Shown here: positions 7,444-15,321 of the stretch, in pieces | Layout of the letters: every line of letters starts with the position of its first letter | Position numbering within the stretch: position 1 is the first letter of the stretch | Origin: Clostridia bacterium | GTDB taxonomy: Bacteria > Bacillota > Clostridia > UMGS1840 | DNA: 48,220 nucleotides | Reading direction: 5' to 3' | Assembly: GCA_017468465.1 (NCBI GenBank) | Contig: JAFUIN010000007.1 | Location: forward strand, 1-48,220 | The notes under the pieces: model-generated | The model's database searches: none | The model's input: the letters and a program-made list of their open reading frames with translations, nothing else | Told to the model about the DNA's origin: nothing | Position numbers and translations under genes: made by a program

Positions 7444-8307
7444 ATGATAGAAGTAATCAGTGTCAAATTCAAGGATTTCGGCAAGGTTTATTACTTTGAC
7501 CCCAACGGGCTGCAGGTATCTGCCGAGGATTCGGTTATTGTGGAAACTGCCCGCGGATTAGAATATGGCAAGGTTGTCCGTCCGAATTCTATGGTGCCGG
7601 AAGAAGATTTGGTGCCCCCCTTGAAACCGGTGATTCGTATTGCAACGCCTGAGGATGCCAAGCAGTTGGAAGAAAACAAAGAAAAAGAAAAGAAAGCCTT
7701 TGGCATTGCAGAAGAAAAAATTAAAAAACACGGGTTGGAAATGAACTTGTTGGAAGTGGAATACACCTTTGACCGCAGTAAAATTCTCTTTTACTTTTCC
7801 GCAGACGGCAGAGTGGATTTCAGAGAATTGGTAAAAGATTTGGCAAGTGTGTTCCGCACCAGAATCGAGCTTCGCCAGATTGGTGTCAGAGACGAAGCAA
7901 AAATGCTAAAATGCTTTGGCACTTGCGGACGTCAATGCTGTTGCTCCACCTTCCTGTGCGAATTTAAGCCTGTTTCCATCAAAATGGCAAAAGACCAGAA
8001 TCTGTCGTTGAATCCCACCAAAATTTCAGGTGCCTGCGGCAGACTGATGTGCTGCTTAAACTACGAACAAAGCTCCTATGAAGAAATGTGGAAGGATACC
8101 CCCCGTCACGGCTCCATTGTAAAGCTGCCCGGCGGAAGCGAAGGCACCGTCATCGACGTGAATGTAATTACCGGTATGCTTCGTGCAATTTCTTCCGACA
8201 CGGAAGCCATTGTTTCCTGCCACAAAAAAGATGTCAAGCTCATCAAGCAGGCAATGGTACACGACGATGGCGATACCCCCGAAATGAAGGAATTAACAAA
8301 AGAATAA
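7444..8307 (+). CDS. yaaT: PSP1 domain protein YaaT
   Basis: Homologue of B. subtilis YaaT (RicT), part of the Y-complex that controls Spo0A phosphorylation and RNase Y-dependent mRNA processing. The 287-residue protein has an N-terminal beta domain (MIEVISVKFKDFGKVYYF) and then the cysteine cluster (Cys157, 161, 165-167, 172, 198, 203, 204) within CFGTCGRQCCC and SGACGRLMCCLNYE, which could hold an Fe-S centre as reported for the Ric proteins. Start ATG is 3 nt after the holB stop. It ends the operon; a terminator follows. Confidence 0.93.
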   Translation: MIEVISVKFKDFGKVYYFDPNGLQVSAEDSVIVETARGLEYGKVVRPNSMVPEEDLVPPLKPVIRIATPEDAKQLEENKEKEKKAFGIAEEKIKKHGLEMNLLEVEYTFDRSKILFYFSADGRVDFRELVKDLASVFRTRIELRQIGVRDEAKMLKCFGTCGRQCCCSTFLCEFKPVSIKMAKDQNLSLNPTKISGACGRLMCCLNYEQSSYEEMWKDTPRHGSIVKLPGGSEGTVIDVNVITGMLRAISSDTEAIVSCHKKDVKLIKQAMVHDDGDTPEMKELTKE

Positions 8308-8374
8308 CAGTCGCTAAATTTGAAAAATATGGCAGCAGCATCGCCTTGCCATATAAAATGATATAATAAAAAAG

Positions 8375-8423
8375 AAACCCGCTTAAACAGTGTAATTGAT
8401 ACACGTTTCAAGCGGGTTTTTTG
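8375..8423 (+). terminator. terminator of the degV-ybeY-holB-yaaT operon
   Basis: AAACCCGCTT (8375-8384) pairs with AAGCGGGTTT (8410-8419), followed by TTTTT; the loop itself contains a GTGTA/TACAC inner stem. Confidence 0.85.
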
Positions 8424-8449
8424 TGGTTTATTTTGATTCCCATGCATGC

Positions 8450-8801
8450 CTCGCAAGTGCTGCGCACGGCACAGTAATCAATGAATAATGCAGAATGTAC
8501 AATTTCGGTGGCAGACGTTTATCTGCATCGAAAATATGTGGGTCGTCGGGGACGCCGACCCCTACCATGCTACGGCGAATGGTGAGGTTCATTGATTCCG
8601 GACTGTTCTACCGAGCGGGAACCGCGAAGGGAAAAGGATTTGGAATTAACAAACTGACCCCGAAGCTGTACATAGGTACTGCGAGAGGGGAAGTTTGTTG
8701 ATAGCGACAAGCATTTCCAAATCAAATTTCGTTATCAAACGAAATTTCACTTTGTAAAAAAATTATATTTCCTTCCTATGCTTGTCGCGTTCCAGATTCT
8801 T
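8450..8801. repeat. composite repeat island 1 (downstream of the acyl-CoA ligase)
   Basis: Non-coding. It holds a hairpin module GGGTCGTCGGGGACGCCGAC... at 8540-8565 and then a multi-hairpin module at 8648-8699 (outer arms AACAAACT/AGTTTGTT, conserved CCCGAAG and GCGAG). A long closing stem GCGACAAGCAT (8703-8713) / ATGCTTGTCGC (8779-8789) surrounds an inner stem CAAATTTCGTT/AACGAAATTT. The unit ends with GATTCTTTTACCGAGCG right at the ligase stop codon. The same modules recur in six other islands in this window. Confidence 0.75.
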
Positions 8802-11096
8802 TTACCGAGCGGCATCTTTGTTACGGATTTCTACACGGCGTACCTTTCCGCTGATGGTCTTGGGTAAATCATCCACAAAATCCACGATTCTGGGGTATTT
8901 ATAAGGTGCGGTGTGAGTTTTTACATATTCTTGAATTTCTTTTTTGAGCTCGTCGGTGCCTTCGGTACCTTTCACTAAAACGATGGTTGCTTTTACAATC
9001 TGGCCTCTGACTTCATCGGGAACAGCGGTGATGGCACATTCCAACACATAGGGAAGCTCCATGATAACACTTTCGATTTCAAAAGGTCCGATACGGTAAC
9101 CGGAGGATTTGATAACATCATCAATACGGCCCACATACCAGAGGTAACCGTCTTCGTCCATGGTTGCCTGGTCGCCGGTGTGATAGTAGCCATCGTGCCA
9201 AACTTCTTTGGTTTTTTCGTCATCCAGATAGTAGCCGATGAAGAGTCCGCAGGGAACATTTTCTTTGGTGCGGATACAGATTTCACCGGTATCCCCGATT
9301 GCACATTCTTTTCCGTCGGGGTCTAAAATTACCACATCATATAAGGGGCTGGGTCTGCCCATGGAGCCGATTTTGGGCGTAGAACCCACAAAGTTTGCGA
9401 TGGAAAGGGTGGTTTCTGTCTGCCCGAAGCCTTCCATAATGGTCAAGCCCGTTGCTTTTTTGAACTGATTGAACACTTCCGGATTCAATGCTTCGCCGGC
9501 TGTGGTTGCATATTCGATGGAGGAAAGGTCATATTTTGACAAATCTTCCTTGATGAAGAAGCGATACATTGTGGGGGGAGCGCAGAAGGTTGTAATGTTG
9601 TATTTTTTGAATAAAGGTAAAATATCTTCGGAATGGAAACGGTCAAAATCGTAAGTAAATACGCCGGCTTCACAGAGCCACTGACCGTATAATTTTCCCC
9701 AAAGGGCTTTTCCCCAGCCGGTATCGGAAATGGTAAAATGAAGCCCGTCTGGATTCACATTGTGCCAATGCTTTGCAGTGGGATAATGGCCCAACGCATA
9801 TTTATAGGAATGGGTTGCAATGCGGGGATAACCGGTAGTTCCGGAGGTAAAGAGCATCAGCATGGGGTCATTGCCGCAGGGAGAATCCTCTTTGCGGAAA
9901 TAATGGGTGCTGAATCGTTCCATTTCCACATTGAAGTCGTGCCAGCCATCTTTTTTTCCACCAACCATTATTTTAATCATATCAGGGAAGGCGGCTGCCG
10001 CTTTTTCTGCTTCCATGGAAACGTCACCATCGGCAGTACATACAATGGCTTTCACTTTTGCTGCCTTGTAGCGATATTCAAAATCGTGTTCTACCAGCTG
10101 ATTGGTGGCAGGAATTGCAATCGCACCGATTTTATGAAGTGCCAGCATCGAGAACCAGAACTGATAATGCCGTTTTAACACCAGCATAACGGTGTCGCCA
10201 CGCTTGATGCCTAAAGATTCAAAATAGTTGGCAGTTTTGGCGGAATATTTTTTCATATCCGAGAAGGTGAATTTTCTGTCGGTTTTGTCATTTGCCACCC
10301 ACATCATTGCCAGCTTGTCGGGATTCTTTTTGGCAATTTCATCCACACAGTCAAAAGCAAAGTTAAATTTATCATCATTTTTGAAGGTAATGCCGTTAAA
10401 GACACCGTTTTCGTCATAGCTGGATTCCACAAAATTATCTGCAACGGTTTTTCTTGCAGTTTCTTTTGCTTTTGCCGCCTTTGCCGCAATAAAGGGTGCT
10501 TCGGGATATTCTTCGGAGAAATGACCGTCCTGGGGATTCAACACCACCGCGTGAAATTCGCAGCCACCCTCGGACACTGCAATCATCCCATGAGGAATGA
10601 TGCTGTTGTAGAAAATGGAATCTCCTTCGTGTAAAACATCAACATGATTGCCTACCTGCACCTTCAGAGAACCTTTTACGATGACGTCAAACTCCTGCCC
10701 GTTATGGGAATTGAGCTTGATGGGCGCATTCTGTTCTTCTGCAAGATAGGGGAATTTTACCAAGAAAGGCTCTGCCAGCTTTTCTTTGAATTTGGGTGCT
10801 AAGTTATTGTATACCACACCCTGCTTTTTGATAATTTTTAAGCCTTCGCCTTTTCTTGTGATGGCAAAGGAAGTCAGGGTGGTGGAGGTTCCTTCCAACA
10901 GGTCAACCACTTCAACACCGCAGGCTTTCGCACACTTGTAAATAAAGGTAAAGGAAAAATCGGTGTCTCCCTGTTCCAGCAGGATATAGTCTTCCACCGA
11001 TACCCCGGTAAGCTTTGCCAGCTCTTCGGGAGAATAGCCTTTTGCTTCTCTGAGGTCTTTGATTCTGCCTGCTACCTCTTTCAGATTGTAGTCCAT
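8802..11096 (-). CDS. XRE-HTH / cupin / AMP-dependent acyl-CoA ligase fusion
   Basis: Three domains in 764 residues: an XRE helix-turn-helix (about 5-66), a cupin-2 beta barrel (about 135-186, GDSIFYNSIIPHGMIA) and an ANL-superfamily acyl-CoA/acid ligase (about 218-758). Ligase motifs are MLMLFTSGTTGYPR (AMP/P-loop), GFGQTET, YHTGDQATMDEDGYLWYVGR and the catalytic lysine in PKTISGK. It resembles medium-chain acyl-CoA ligases that form an acyl-AMP and then an acyl-CoA. The HTH-cupin part is normally a regulator, so the protein may sense a small molecule as well as catalyse. ATG 11096 follows AAAGGAG. An isoleucine-type T-box lies upstream, suggesting a substrate linked to isoleucine, for example 2-methylbutyrate (inference). 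Confidence 0.88.
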   Translation of the reverse strand: MDYNLKEVAGRIKDLREAKGYSPEELAKLTGVSVEDYILLEQGDTDFSFTFIYKCAKACGVEVVDLLEGTSTTLTSFAITRKGEGLKIIKKQGVVYNNLAPKFKEKLAEPFLVKFPYLAEEQNAPIKLNSHNGQEFDVIVKGSLKVQVGNHVDVLHEGDSIFYNSIIPHGMIAVSEGGCEFHAVVLNPQDGHFSEEYPEAPFIAAKAAKAKETARKTVADNFVESSYDENGVFNGITFKNDDKFNFAFDCVDEIAKKNPDKLAMMWVANDKTDRKFTFSDMKKYSAKTANYFESLGIKRGDTVMLVLKRHYQFWFSMLALHKIGAIAIPATNQLVEHDFEYRYKAAKVKAIVCTADGDVSMEAEKAAAAFPDMIKIMVGGKKDGWHDFNVEMERFSTHYFRKEDSPCGNDPMLMLFTSGTTGYPRIATHSYKYALGHYPTAKHWHNVNPDGLHFTISDTGWGKALWGKLYGQWLCEAGVFTYDFDRFHSEDILPLFKKYNITTFCAPPTMYRFFIKEDLSKYDLSSIEYATTAGEALNPEVFNQFKKATGLTIMEGFGQTETTLSIANFVGSTPKIGSMGRPSPLYDVVILDPDGKECAIGDTGEICIRTKENVPCGLFIGYYLDDEKTKEVWHDGYYHTGDQATMDEDGYLWYVGRIDDVIKSSGYRIGPFEIESVIMELPYVLECAITAVPDEVRGQIVKATIVLVKGTEGTDELKKEIQEYVKTHTAPYKYPRIVDFVDDLPKTISGKVRRVEIRNKDAAR

Positions 11097-11150
11097 TTTT
11101 TTGTCTCCTTTCGTTTCCGTTACAGTTTTCAAACGGATTTTTGAATAAAA

Positions 11151-11435
11151 CAAAAAACTCGTCTCAAAAGAAACCCTTTGAGACGAGTATAACACCCGCG
11201 GTACCACTCAAATTACGGAAAAATTCCGTCACTCACCGGGCTCAAACAAGCCCTTTGCCTTAACGCAGCAATACGGGAGGAATCTACTTGCATAAACTAT
11301 GCTTTCGGTCCTCCGACTCAGAGGTGATAAGTCATTGGAAAGCGCCCCCATTGCCTCGCACCACCCGGCAACTCTCTCTTTGGTTCTGCAATCCGACCGT
11401 CCTCGTCGCAGTCGTTTTTTGTGATATTCAAATTT
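11151..11435 (-). promoter_or_regulatory. T-box leader, specifier ATC (isoleucine)
   Basis: Minus-strand leader of about 285 nt. The T-box sequence GAGTGGTACCGCGGGT lies at 11194-11209 and a terminator ACTCGTCTCAAA/TTTGAGACGAGT with U-run at 11157-11188. Stem I closes with CGACT (about 11410-11414) / AGTCG (about 11315-11319) and GAGG/CCTC; AGAGAG and GGTGGTGCGAGG form its apical part. On the 3' side of the specifier loop, GACTTATCACC reads ATC followed by the conserved A, giving isoleucine; the TGGT bulge would pair with a tRNA ending ACCA, as expected for tRNA-Ile. Uncharged tRNA-Ile would turn on the ligase gene. Confidence 0.88.
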
Positions 11436-11441
11436 GAGTGC

Positions 11442-11470
11442 ATTATACTACGATATATTTCATTTGTCAA
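11442..11470 (-). promoter_or_regulatory. T-box/ligase promoter
   Basis: Minus-strand TTGACA (11465-11470), 17 bp, TATAAT (11442-11447): full consensus. Confidence 0.88.
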
Positions 11471-11542
11471 GTGTTTTTTTGAAATTTTTTTATTTTTTTT
11501 TGAATGAGTGGGATTTTCTTCATATTTCTTTTTATTCGCCTA

Positions 11543-11571
11543 TTGCAATCATGAAAAACTTGTGTTATAAT
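11543..11571 (+). promoter_or_regulatory. FGGY kinase promoter
   Basis: TTGCAA (11543-11548), 17 bp, TATAAT (11566-11571). Confidence 0.8.
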
Positions 11572-11635
11572 AAAGGTTGACAGAAAAACATTAGCTTCCA
11601 TGGAATGATTACAGAAAAGAAGGAAGGTTATTCTT

Positions 11636-13114
11636 ATGATTCTTGGCGGATTGGATGTCGGCACAACCGGCTGTAAAATTGCACTTTATAACGACAAAGC
11701 AGAGCTTTTAACTACCTATTATAAGGAATATGACGTGGTTCGTAAAAACGGACAGCACGAAATTGATTTTAACGATGTAAAGATGGGCGTTATGATGCTT
11801 CTGAAGCAGGCAGTAAAAGAATATCAGATTGATGCCCTGGGTGTTACCAGCTTTGGCGAAACCTTTGCCATGCTGGACGAGGAGGACAATATTTTGGCTC
11901 CCTCTATGCTTTACACCGACCCCAGAGGCGAAGAAGAATGTAAATTTATTTGCGAACAGCTGGGAAAAGAGCATCTTGCACTTTTGACAGGTGTGCAGCC
12001 GCACTCCTTATACAGCTTCCCCAAAATTCTGTGGCAAAAAAACAACAATCCCGAAGTTTACAAAAAATGTAAACGAATCCTGTTAGGCGAAGATTTTATT
12101 GTATATACCTTAACAGGAAATCCCCAGATTGACTATTCTCTGGCGGCTCGTACCGGAATGTTTGACATTGAAAAGAAATGCTACTACGAAGAAGGCTTCC
12201 AAAAGCTTGGCGTAGATGTGGGGCTGATGTCAAAAGCGGTTCCCACCGGCAGCGTTGCAGGGGTTGTGAAAGACGAAATCAAAAAAGAGCTGGGCATTTC
12301 CTATGACATTACCATCGTAAACGGCGGTCACGACCAGGTTGGCGGTATGATCGGTGCCGGAATTTTCTCCACCGACTCCGCAATGGACGGAACAGGAACG
12401 GTAGAATGTATCCCCGTTGTATTGAATGAAAAACCCAATATCCCCGGTATTTATGAATGCGGCTATTCCATTGTGCCTTACATTGACGATAAATATGCTT
12501 GTTATGCACTTTCTTATACCGGTGGCGCAACCTTAAAATGGTTCCGTGACAACTTTGCAGAATTGGAAAACAAAGAAGCGGAAAGCGCAGGTAAAAACGT
12601 ATATGCCGAGCTGGACAAGAAAGTTCCCCAGGAACCTACCGGCATTCTGATTCTTCCTCACTTTGCCGGAGCAGCAACTCCATACATGGATAATGACTCC
12701 CAGGCTGCCATCGTAGGCATCACTCTGGAAACCTCTAAATTTGACTTATATAAAGCCCTGATGGAAGGCACCTCCTACGAAATGCTCTTAAACTTCAACA
12801 CTATGAAAGAAATGACCGGGCAGATTAAGGAAATCCGTGCTACCGGCGGCGGTGCAACCTCTGATGTGTGGCTGCAGATTAAAGCTGACATCTTAAATAC
12901 CGATATCACTGCACTGGATTGTAAGGAAGTTGGCTCTGCCGGAACCGTTGCATTGACCGGTGTGGCGATGGGTGTTTGGAACAGCCTGGAAGAAGCCATT
13001 GAAAAATTGGTAAAGGTTCGTAAAATTTTCCATCCCAATGGGGAAAACAGCAAAAAATATGAAACACATTACAAAAAATACGAAAACCTTTACAAAGCAG
13101 TAAAAGGATTATAA
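11636..13114 (+). CDS. FGGY-family carbohydrate kinase (xylulokinase-like)
   Basis: Sugar kinase of 492 residues. The N-terminal phosphate-binding loop is GGLDVGTTGCKIALY (4-18); the middle has NGGHDQVGGMIGAG and MDGTGTVECIP (catalytic and second phosphate region), and the C-terminal domain has RATGGGATSDVWLQIKADIL, the FGGY signature region. This layout fits xylulokinase/gluconokinase-type members. The sugar cannot be assigned because no transporter or isomerase is nearby. Monocistronic, with GAAGGAAGG before the start and a terminator after. Confidence 0.88.
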   Translation: MILGGLDVGTTGCKIALYNDKAELLTTYYKEYDVVRKNGQHEIDFNDVKMGVMMLLKQAVKEYQIDALGVTSFGETFAMLDEEDNILAPSMLYTDPRGEEECKFICEQLGKEHLALLTGVQPHSLYSFPKILWQKNNNPEVYKKCKRILLGEDFIVYTLTGNPQIDYSLAARTGMFDIEKKCYYEEGFQKLGVDVGLMSKAVPTGSVAGVVKDEIKKELGISYDITIVNGGHDQVGGMIGAGIFSTDSAMDGTGTVECIPVVLNEKPNIPGIYECGYSIVPYIDDKYACYALSYTGGATLKWFRDNFAELENKEAESAGKNVYAELDKKVPQEPTGILILPHFAGAATPYMDNDSQAAIVGITLETSKFDLYKALMEGTSYEMLLNFNTMKEMTGQIKEIRATGGGATSDVWLQIKADILNTDITALDCKEVGSAGTVALTGVAMGVWNSLEEAIEKLVKVRKIFHPNGENSKKYETHYKKYENLYKAVKGL

Positions 13115-13165
13115 TTGAAAAAGCTGTCATAAAGACTGCATAAAAAAGCAATCAGCAAATAAAAG

Positions 13166-13210
13166 GAGCTGAAGCAAAATAAAATGTATTTTGCTTCAGC
13201 TCTTATTTTT
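13166..13210 (+). terminator. terminator of the FGGY kinase gene
   Basis: GAGCTGAAGCAAAATA (13166-13181) and TATTTTGCTTCAGCTC (13187-13202) form a 16-bp perfect stem with a T-rich tail. Confidence 0.9.
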
Positions 13211-13262
13211 TAGAGATATCGCCTGTTTGCAAGGATACCCCTGCAACCTTTACAAAATTTAG

Positions 13263-13275
13263 ATTATTCCCACTC
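13263..13275. other. attL direct repeat
   Basis: ATTATTCCCACTC, identical to the right copy. The left flank is chromosomal sequence originally downstream of guaA. A small hairpin AAGGCT-tttatc-AGCCTT (13282-13299) lies just inside. Confidence 0.85.
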
Positions 13276-13379
13276 TACTACAAGGCTTTTATCAGCCTTA
13301 TTTTATGGCGTTTTTTCGTATCTTTCATATCACTATTATCACGGAATACCCCCTCAAAAAAGAGAGTATCAATTTTTGT

Positions 13380-13397
13380 AGTACGATTTTAGTACGA
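13380..13397 (+). promoter_or_regulatory. left arm-type site, AGTACGA repeated
   Basis: Two AGTACGA direct repeats starting 11 bp apart (13380-13386, 13391-13397). The same pair occurs beside the right end (20340-20357). The position between att and the excisionase gene fits binding of the integrase N-terminal arm domain or of Xis. Confidence 0.65.
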
Positions 13398-13414
13398 ACA
13401 TAAAACGCTATGTA

Positions 13415-13591
13415 TCAGCAGTAGAATTTTTCGTTAAAATACTTCTTTGGTACTCTACCGCTAACAACTATAAAGCCTTTGTTTGTTAGTTCGTCATTCA
13501 ACCGTTTTATAATGCGGTATGCAGTAGGCTTTGACACGGTGAGTATAACGGAAATATCATCAGCAGTATAGAATACGCTCGTATCTGTCAA
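13415..13591 (-). CDS. small winged-helix protein, excisionase-like
   Basis: Short gene of 58 residues starting at TTG (13591) behind AAAGGAG. The sequence FYTADDISVILTVSKPTAYRI is a helix-turn-helix start, and the tail GRVPKKYFNEKFY matches small Firmicutes mobile-element DNA-binding proteins of the pattern TAYRIIKRLN...KG. It sits next to attL and the AGTACGA arm sites, the usual place for a recombination directionality factor. The function as Xis is inferred from size, fold and position; it could instead be a small transcription regulator. Confidence 0.7.
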   Translation of the reverse strand: MTDTSVFYTADDISVILTVSKPTAYRIIKRLNDELTNKGFIVVSGRVPKKYFNEKFYC

Positions 13592-13990
13592 TATTATATC
13601 ACTCCTTTATAAATTTTTCAATATTATTTTTGAATTTCAACATTTTTCAACATCTATATATTTTTGAATTTCAGGTTTTTTCAGGTTGTTTCCCCCACTA
13701 TATAATGAAAATGTTAGGTTTTGTAAGGTTGTTATCCCTTTTTTTATATCTGCCCAGTATTCTTTTTTATAGTGGGGAAAATCTCTTTTTTTATAGTGGG
13801 GAAGTATTCAAAATTTATCTTGCTTCGTTCTCGCTTCGTTCCCTTTTTTATGGACTCCAAAAACTCCAAATACTCACCGCTTCCGCACCGCTTCAAACGG
13901 ATTTTTCACGGCTTCCTCTTGGCTTCGTCTTGGGTAAATTTTGTTTTTCTCGGGCTTCGCTCGTGCTTCGTTCTCACAGTTCGCTCACAG
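13592..13990. other. AT-rich intergenic region with iteron-like repeats (candidate origin)
   Basis: No convincing gene. Two copies of TTTTTGAATTTCA (13627-13639, 13661-13673) are followed by CAACAT and CAGG direct repeats. CCCCACTATA (13693-13702) is the inverse of two TATAGTGGGG copies (13768-13777, 13792-13801). The rest is rich in TTCG/GCTC short repeats. For an element with a P4-like primase-helicase this is the best candidate for a replication origin, though it could also be an operator array. Confidence 0.45.
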
Positions 13991-14203
13991 TTAATTTTTG
14001 CATTTTCTCTTTGTTCGCTCTCTGTTCGTTCTTCTGTTCGGCTTCTGTTCGTTGAGAAAATCAAAGTCAAAAGAGAGGTCAATATCAAGGTCAATTTCAA
14101 AGTCATCAAAAGAAAAATCAAGGTCATCAAAATTGAAATTTATCGACAGTTCCTCGACAGTTAAATTGTCATTTTTCGCCTGTTCATCACCTGTTCGTTT
14201 CAT
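13991..14203 (-). CDS. small Phe/Asp-rich protein of unknown function
   Basis: A 70-residue ORF whose start codon overlaps the upstream gene's stop (TAATG), implying translational coupling. Residues about 20-50 alternate Phe/Leu/Ile with Asp (FNFDDLDFSFDDFEIDLD...), a strongly acidic low-complexity stretch, and the C-terminus turns basic (RRTNRERTKRK). No known domain is recognised. Acidic strips of this kind occur in DNA-mimic proteins, but nothing here proves it. Confidence 0.55.
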   Translation of the reverse strand: MKRTGDEQAKNDNLTVEELSINFNFDDLDFSFDDFEIDLDIDLSFDFDFLNEQKPNRRTNRERTKRKCKN

Positions 14204-14859
14204 TACTCACTCACCGTGATATAAACGCCCTCTGCATCTGCAAAAATCTTGTCAGCCTGTTCGTCATATACTCTTGCTATACCGTCAGAAAGTCCCCTGT
14301 CATCACGCATAGCCTTTTGACTCCACATAATAAGCGTGTCAAGATGTTCGTTGTATGGTATGCGATAATCTTTGAATTGTGTACCGATAGCAAATAGCTC
14401 TTTGTCCTTTTCTTCCTTGCCTTTTTTATAGGCATAATCTCCGATAATACGGAGCATAGCGGAATTGCCGTCAAAATCATTTATTAGTGCCTTGATTTCA
14501 TCAGGTCGCAAAATACCGCTCTTTAACAGTTCAACTGTTGCAAGGTCAACTTTCTTTCCTGTTGCTCGGTCATACTCACCGAAAACCGCCTCACATTCAG
14601 ACTTTATTCTTTCGTATTCAGCATTAGTATTATTGATAAGTTCAGAAAGTTGCTTTTTGATTTCTGCTTTGTTTTTCTGATATGTTTCGGTGTCCTCTTT
14701 TTGAAATTGAGGATTTGCCCACCCTCTTTCAATATCACGCTTTCTCAATGCCTCAATTTTATCAAGTCTATCATTCAAGAGGGTATATTCTTCTCTTGCT
14801 TTGTTGTATGTTTCTCTGATTTTGGTTAAAAACTCCGTTACATTTCTATACTGTGCCAT
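14203..14859 (-). CDS. hypothetical coiled-coil protein of the element
   Basis: Unrecognised 218-residue cytoplasmic protein. Residues 1-110 are mostly charged helix predicted to form a coiled coil (KIRETYNKAREEYTLLNDRLDKIEALRKRDIERG...); the rest is mixed alpha/beta with LLKSGILRPDEIKALINDFDGN. It reads like a phage-type accessory or structural helper, but I cannot name a family. It follows the lipoprotein gene by 2 bp and is coupled to the FD-rich peptide downstream, so the three are one unit. Confidence 0.7.
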   Translation of the reverse strand: MAQYRNVTEFLTKIRETYNKAREEYTLLNDRLDKIEALRKRDIERGWANPQFQKEDTETYQKNKAEIKKQLSELINNTNAEYERIKSECEAVFGEYDRATGKKVDLATVELLKSGILRPDEIKALINDFDGNSAMLRIIGDYAYKKGKEEKDKELFAIGTQFKDYRIPYNEHLDTLIMWSQKAMRDDRGLSDGIARVYDEQADKIFADAEGVYITVSE

Positions 14860-14861
14860 AA

Positions 14862-15182
14862 TTATTTTATCTTCCTTTCGATAGTAAAAATTTTGTTTTC
14901 CGTTTTGTCATATACTCGCAAACCTGACGGAATAATCTCTATTTTTATTGTGTCCGTGTCAACCGTTGTATAAGGCTCTGAAACGCCCTCTGAACGCTTT
15001 ACACGCTTTGTTATGTAGTTGTATTCCTTATCTGCTAAAAGGTCATATACAGCCGTTTTATTGCCCTCTCGGACGATTTCAACGCTATTGCTCTGATATA
15101 GCATTTTCGGCTCATTGTTGCACCCTGCAAATAACATCAAACACATAGACAAAAGCAACACAAAAGCAACTTTATTCTTCAA
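14862..15182 (-). CDS. small lipoprotein
   Basis: Protein of 106 residues with a lipoprotein signal: MKNK, a hydrophobic stretch and the lipobox LFAGC with Cys20 as lipidation site. The mature part (KMLYQSNSVEIVREGNKTAVYDL...) is a short beta-rich domain with no recognised family. Start codon is TTG (15182), overlapping the preceding small ORF. Lipoproteins on temperate elements often change phage adsorption or entry (superinfection exclusion); that role is inference. Confidence 0.75.
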   Translation of the reverse strand: MKNKVAFVLLLSMCLMLFAGCNNEPKMLYQSNSVEIVREGNKTAVYDLLADKEYNYITKRVKRSEGVSEPYTTVDTDTIKIEIIPSGLRVYDKTENKIFTIERKIK

Positions 15183-15321
15183 CTGCGTTCACTCCCTTTT
15201 TAAGTTCTCGGATTTCAGCCTTTAACTTTTTAATCTCTTTACGCATTGCGACTTTATCATTGATTAAGTCTTTTATTTTCTCATTGAGTAGGTCAATAAG
15301 CATAGCGTTATAGTCCGTCAA
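15172..15321 (-). CDS. small coiled-coil protein A (49 aa)
   Basis: TTG start at 15321 behind GGGGGTG; 49 residues, mostly a charged helix (LLNEKIKDLINDKVAMRK...). It overlaps the lipoprotein start by 11 bp in another frame and the preceding small ORF by 14 bp, an overlap chain typical of compact phage operons. Function unknown. Confidence 0.6.
   Translation of the reverse strand: MTDYNAMLIDLLNEKIKDLINDKVAMRKEIKKLKAEIRELKKGVNAVEE

Noticed and set aside
13630-14055. Plus-strand ORF of 141 residues
   Set aside because: Hydrophobic low-complexity product, no ribosome site, opposite to the element's operon and overlapping the coupled FD-rich ORF.
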